NCBI RefSeq assembly: GCF_000021325.1
Contig: NC_011365.1
Location: 682,001 to 746,000 of the forward strand
Length of the DNA: 64,000 bases
Reading direction: 5' to 3'
Source: Gluconacetobacter diazotrophicus PA1 5
GTDB taxonomy: Bacteria; Pseudomonadota; Alphaproteobacteria; Acetobacterales; Acetobacteraceae
The notes below the pieces were generated by a model. It was not told the DNA's origin. It ran no database searches and saw only the letters and a list, made by a program, of their open reading frames with translations. The position numbers and the translations under genes were made by a program. Positions 61,822-64,000 of the stretch are shown one piece after another; the stretch's first letter is position 1; every line of letters starts with the position of its first letter.

Positions 61822-63777
61822 TCACGGCGCAACATAGTCACTGGCGGCCACGCCATTCTCAATCCACACCATGTCCCAATAGGTCAAGTTGGGCAGGGTG
61901 AAGGTGATGTAATTACCGCTAGTGTCGGCGCCTGTTGTGTAGACGAGTTGCCGGGCCTTTCCGTGCGCCGCATCGGGACTGGCCCAGTAGAGGTTGCCCA
62001 GGGTGCCCCCCGAGGTCACATACATCTTGACCGCCAGCGCACCGGTCTTGGTCGGCGCCGGATAGGTCCCGTTGGGGTCCGACACGTCGCTCATCCCCGC
62101 TGCCGGCATCTGCTGGAAGTTGAGCAAGTGCAGGATGTCGAAGCCGGCGCGATGCAGCGGCAGCAGATAGACCGCCCCGGCCGTCGCCGTCGCATTCCCT
62201 GTCGCGCCGGAGATGATGGAGGGGTAGGCATTGCCGGTGACCGCGACGTTGTTCCGCAGCAGCTTTTCATAGGCCACGCCGAAATTCTGGTAGTCGTATT
62301 CCGCCTGCGCCATCCCGGCCGGCAGCGACAGCATGTTGCCAATTGGGAAGTCATCGTTGGAAATGAAGCGCGCGCCGTCGCCGGCATTTTGCTGACCGCC
62401 CACGATCCAGGCGTGATGCGCGCCAGTCGCCAGGATCGTCGCCTCCTGGTAGAGGATTCCGGGCAGGCTGAAGCTACAGGCCGTCGAGCCGCCGTTGGTG
62501 GAGCATGACGACGACGCAGCCACGGTCTTGTCCAGCCCCATGTCCCAGTCGAGCCCGATATTGATCGGCGTCCGGTTCGCCCACCCCCAGACCTGCGCGG
62601 ATTTGTTCCAGAACGCGCCATAGCCGCTGATATCGTCGCCATGGTCCCACCGCTCCACGAAGTGGTAGAGTTCCTGACCCGACTGCACCAGATCCTGCTC
62701 GTTATAGGAACTGGCTGGGTTCAGCGTCATCGGAGCGCCCACCAGGCCCGTCACCGTCTTGAGGAACGAGGAATAGGCCGTGTCCAGAGTGATCCGGTTG
62801 CCGGACCAGTCCCAAAGCGGTGTGCTGATCGTGCCGTAGGTGTCGACGAAGATGCCGTCGAACCCGAAATGCTGGATGACCTGCCGGGCCTGCTGCGCCC
62901 AGTAATACTGCCAGTTCACATTGTTCGGGTTCATGTAGCCGACGTTGGCATCGAAATGCCAGACATCGCTCAGCTTGCAGGACGAGGTCGCGCCACAGTT
63001 ATCGCTGAACATCGCCCACTGCAGGCTCGCGCCGGAGCCGTCCTGGGTGAAATCTGGCGAGATCCCGACATTCGCACCGTAAAGCGGGAAGTAGGACAGC
63101 GTTCCCATCCGGTATCGCCTGGCCGTGGCGATGCCGCGCCGGATCAGCTGCGCGGACTGGGTCAGGTTGTCCCCGTTCACCCAGTTTTCCGCGTCCGTCC
63201 AGGGCTTATGCCAGCGATACAGCTGGTTGTAGAACTGGAGATTGTTGCAGTGATAGGCATTGAGTCCGGCGATGTCGGCCTCGGGCGTCCCGTAGATCCC
63301 GGCAGGGTTCCAGCCGCCCCCGGCCGTGAAGGTGCCGGTGAACCAGCACTGGCGCGGATAGACCCACCAGTCAGGCGAGTAATCGATCGCGGCGGCCTGG
63401 GTATCGACGGCGGTGCCGGCCGCGTTGGCCGCGACGATCTGGACGTAATAGCCCTGATGATCGGCCATGCCCACGGTCGGGATATCGATCTCCACCGTGG
63501 CGGACGCGGATGCCGCGAGGCTGCTCACGGCCGCCACCACCGGCTGGCCCACCGGCACGCCGCGACCGCTCACGGTCGCGGTCAGGGTGCCGCTGAACGC
63601 GCCGCCGGTGCCGTTAGCGAGCCCAACGAACAACCGTGCCACGTCCCCGCTCGTATAGGTCGCACGGTCGCTGTCGACCGTCTGGATCAGCGATCCCGTC
63701 AGGGTCGGCGCCCCCGCGTGAGCCGCCCCAGCCAGGACGAACGCGCAGAGCGCCAGCAGCTTACCAAGCCGGAACAT
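61822..63777 (-). CDS. Secreted GH66 dextranase / cycloisomaltooligosaccharide glucanotransferase-like protein
   Basis: 651 residues with a Sec signal peptide (MFRLGKLLALCAFVLAGAAHAG). A beta-sandwich domain (about 25-150, IQTVDSDRATYTSGDVARL) precedes a TIM-barrel with the family's YSPDWWVYPRQCWFTG. GFDGIFVDTYG carries the probable nucleophilic aspartate (about residue 305) and YHFVERWDHGDD the probable acid/base glutamate. Such enzymes cut or cyclise alpha-1,6-glucans (dextran), which acetic acid bacteria make. The mature protein is probably periplasmic or extracellular. The ATG at 63777 has GGGAG 9 bases upstream and overlaps the stop of the next gene upstream by 17 bases. The gene ends 26 bases from the end of IS3 element D. 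Confidence 0.82.
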   Translation of the reverse strand: MFRLGKLLALCAFVLAGAAHAGAPTLTGSLIQTVDSDRATYTSGDVARLFVGLANGTGGAFSGTLTATVSGRGVPVGQPVVAAVSSLAASASATVEIDIPTVGMADHQGYYVQIVAANAAGTAVDTQAAAIDYSPDWWVYPRQCWFTGTFTAGGGWNPAGIYGTPEADIAGLNAYHCNNLQFYNQLYRWHKPWTDAENWVNGDNLTQSAQLIRRGIATARRYRMGTLSYFPLYGANVGISPDFTQDGSGASLQWAMFSDNCGATSSCKLSDVWHFDANVGYMNPNNVNWQYYWAQQARQVIQHFGFDGIFVDTYGTISTPLWDWSGNRITLDTAYSSFLKTVTGLVGAPMTLNPASSYNEQDLVQSGQELYHFVERWDHGDDISGYGAFWNKSAQVWGWANRTPINIGLDWDMGLDKTVAASSSCSTNGGSTACSFSLPGILYQEATILATGAHHAWIVGGQQNAGDGARFISNDDFPIGNMLSLPAGMAQAEYDYQNFGVAYEKLLRNNVAVTGNAYPSIISGATGNATATAGAVYLLPLHRAGFDILHLLNFQQMPAAGMSDVSDPNGTYPAPTKTGALAVKMYVTSGGTLGNLYWASPDAAHGKARQLVYTTGADTSGNYITFTLPNLTYWDMVWIENGVAASDYVAP

Positions 63778-64000
63778 AATGCGTGCTCCCGTTTTGATCC
63801 TTGAACGTGAAGCAGCCGGTCGATCCCGCCAGCGAGCCGCAACTGGCGGGCGTCGCGACATAGCCCGAAAACGCGATGTTGCCGTAAAGTCCGATCGCGC
63901 CGGTGCCCTTGGCGTAGAAACTGATGGATGCATTCGCGGCATTCGGCGACAGATACCCGTTGCCAGAGGTGTCCTGCCACACGGTAATGATGAGACCTGT
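63761..64000 (-). CDS. Unidentified protein, C-terminal part (5' end outside window)
   Basis: About 79 codons read in from the right edge on the minus strand. The sequence is rich in Gly, Ser, Thr and aromatic residues (TVWQDTSGNGYLSPNAANAS, ISFYAKGTGAIGLYG), with two cysteines that could form a disulfide, and ends STHYVPAW. The composition fits an exported beta-rich protein. No family can be named. Its stop overlaps the GH66 start by 17 bases, so the two genes are probably an operon and may act on the same glucan. Confidence 0.7.
   Translation of the reverse strand, partial: TGLIITVWQDTSGNGYLSPNAANASISFYAKGTGAIGLYGNIAFSGYVATPASCGSLAGSTGCFTFKDQNGSTHYVPAW

Noticed and set aside
61584-62508. 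Plus-strand open frames around 61.6-62.5 kb
   Set aside because: They are antisense to the IS3 remnant and the GH66 gene and lack any recognisable domain.

Overview
The window is GC-rich alphaproteobacterial DNA and most resembles the acetic acid bacteria (Acetobacteraceae, for example Gluconacetobacter or Komagataeibacter). This rests on protein character, on gene orders that I judge typical of the group (DUF3576-leuS-lptE-holA, rsmB-rpe-heparinase, paired cysteine desulfurases with ferredoxin and mnmA), and on a tRNA-Arg(CCU) group I intron of the type known from alphaproteobacteria. No species can be fixed from the sequence alone.

Positions 1-38314 are mostly chromosomal housekeeping. In order they hold two CDF metal exporters; a ClC chloride transporter meeting a cytochrome P450 tail to tail; a COG0523 GTPase with a WD40 partner; a glycosyltransferase and a GST; the sulfur-transfer operon (two cysteine desulfurases, ferredoxin, mnmA); a hydrolase, tyrS, DUF4186 and a Rieske protein; an M29 aminopeptidase with a secreted protein; a glycosyltransferase; heparinase-like, rpe and rsmB; yggS, kup and hemW; a nucleoside hydrolase, DUF1489 and a SPOR lytic transglycosylase; a GH3-like protein that appears to lack its nucleophile; an MFS exporter; and DUF3576-leuS-lptE-holA.

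Positions 38363-38666 hold a tRNA-Arg(CCU) gene split in the anticodon loop by a 227-nt group I intron. Beyond it lies a surface-polysaccharide island (about 39.0-55.9 kb). It encodes a 2352-residue highly reducing type I polyketide synthase, translationally coupled to an alpha-oxoamine synthase. Convergent to these is a KpsS / glycosyltransferase / KpsC operon, followed by another glycosyltransferase, an LTA-synthase-like membrane phosphotransferase and galE. The PKS plus oxoamine synthase plus Kps arrangement parallels the rhizobial rkp K-antigen locus. The inferred role is synthesis of a dedicated lipid carrier or anchor for an exported polysaccharide.

Positions 55908-61795 are an insertion-sequence graveyard. 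An IS3-type element (here D) is split by a second IS3-type element (A). A is cut by an IS21 element, with loss of DNA. The istA gene of that IS21 is interrupted by a third, intact IS3 element (C) with a 4-bp target duplication. An IS630-type element with an apparent -1 frameshift site also sits in the orfA of D. The window ends with a secreted GH66 dextranase-like enzyme and the C-terminus of another protein, both on the minus strand.
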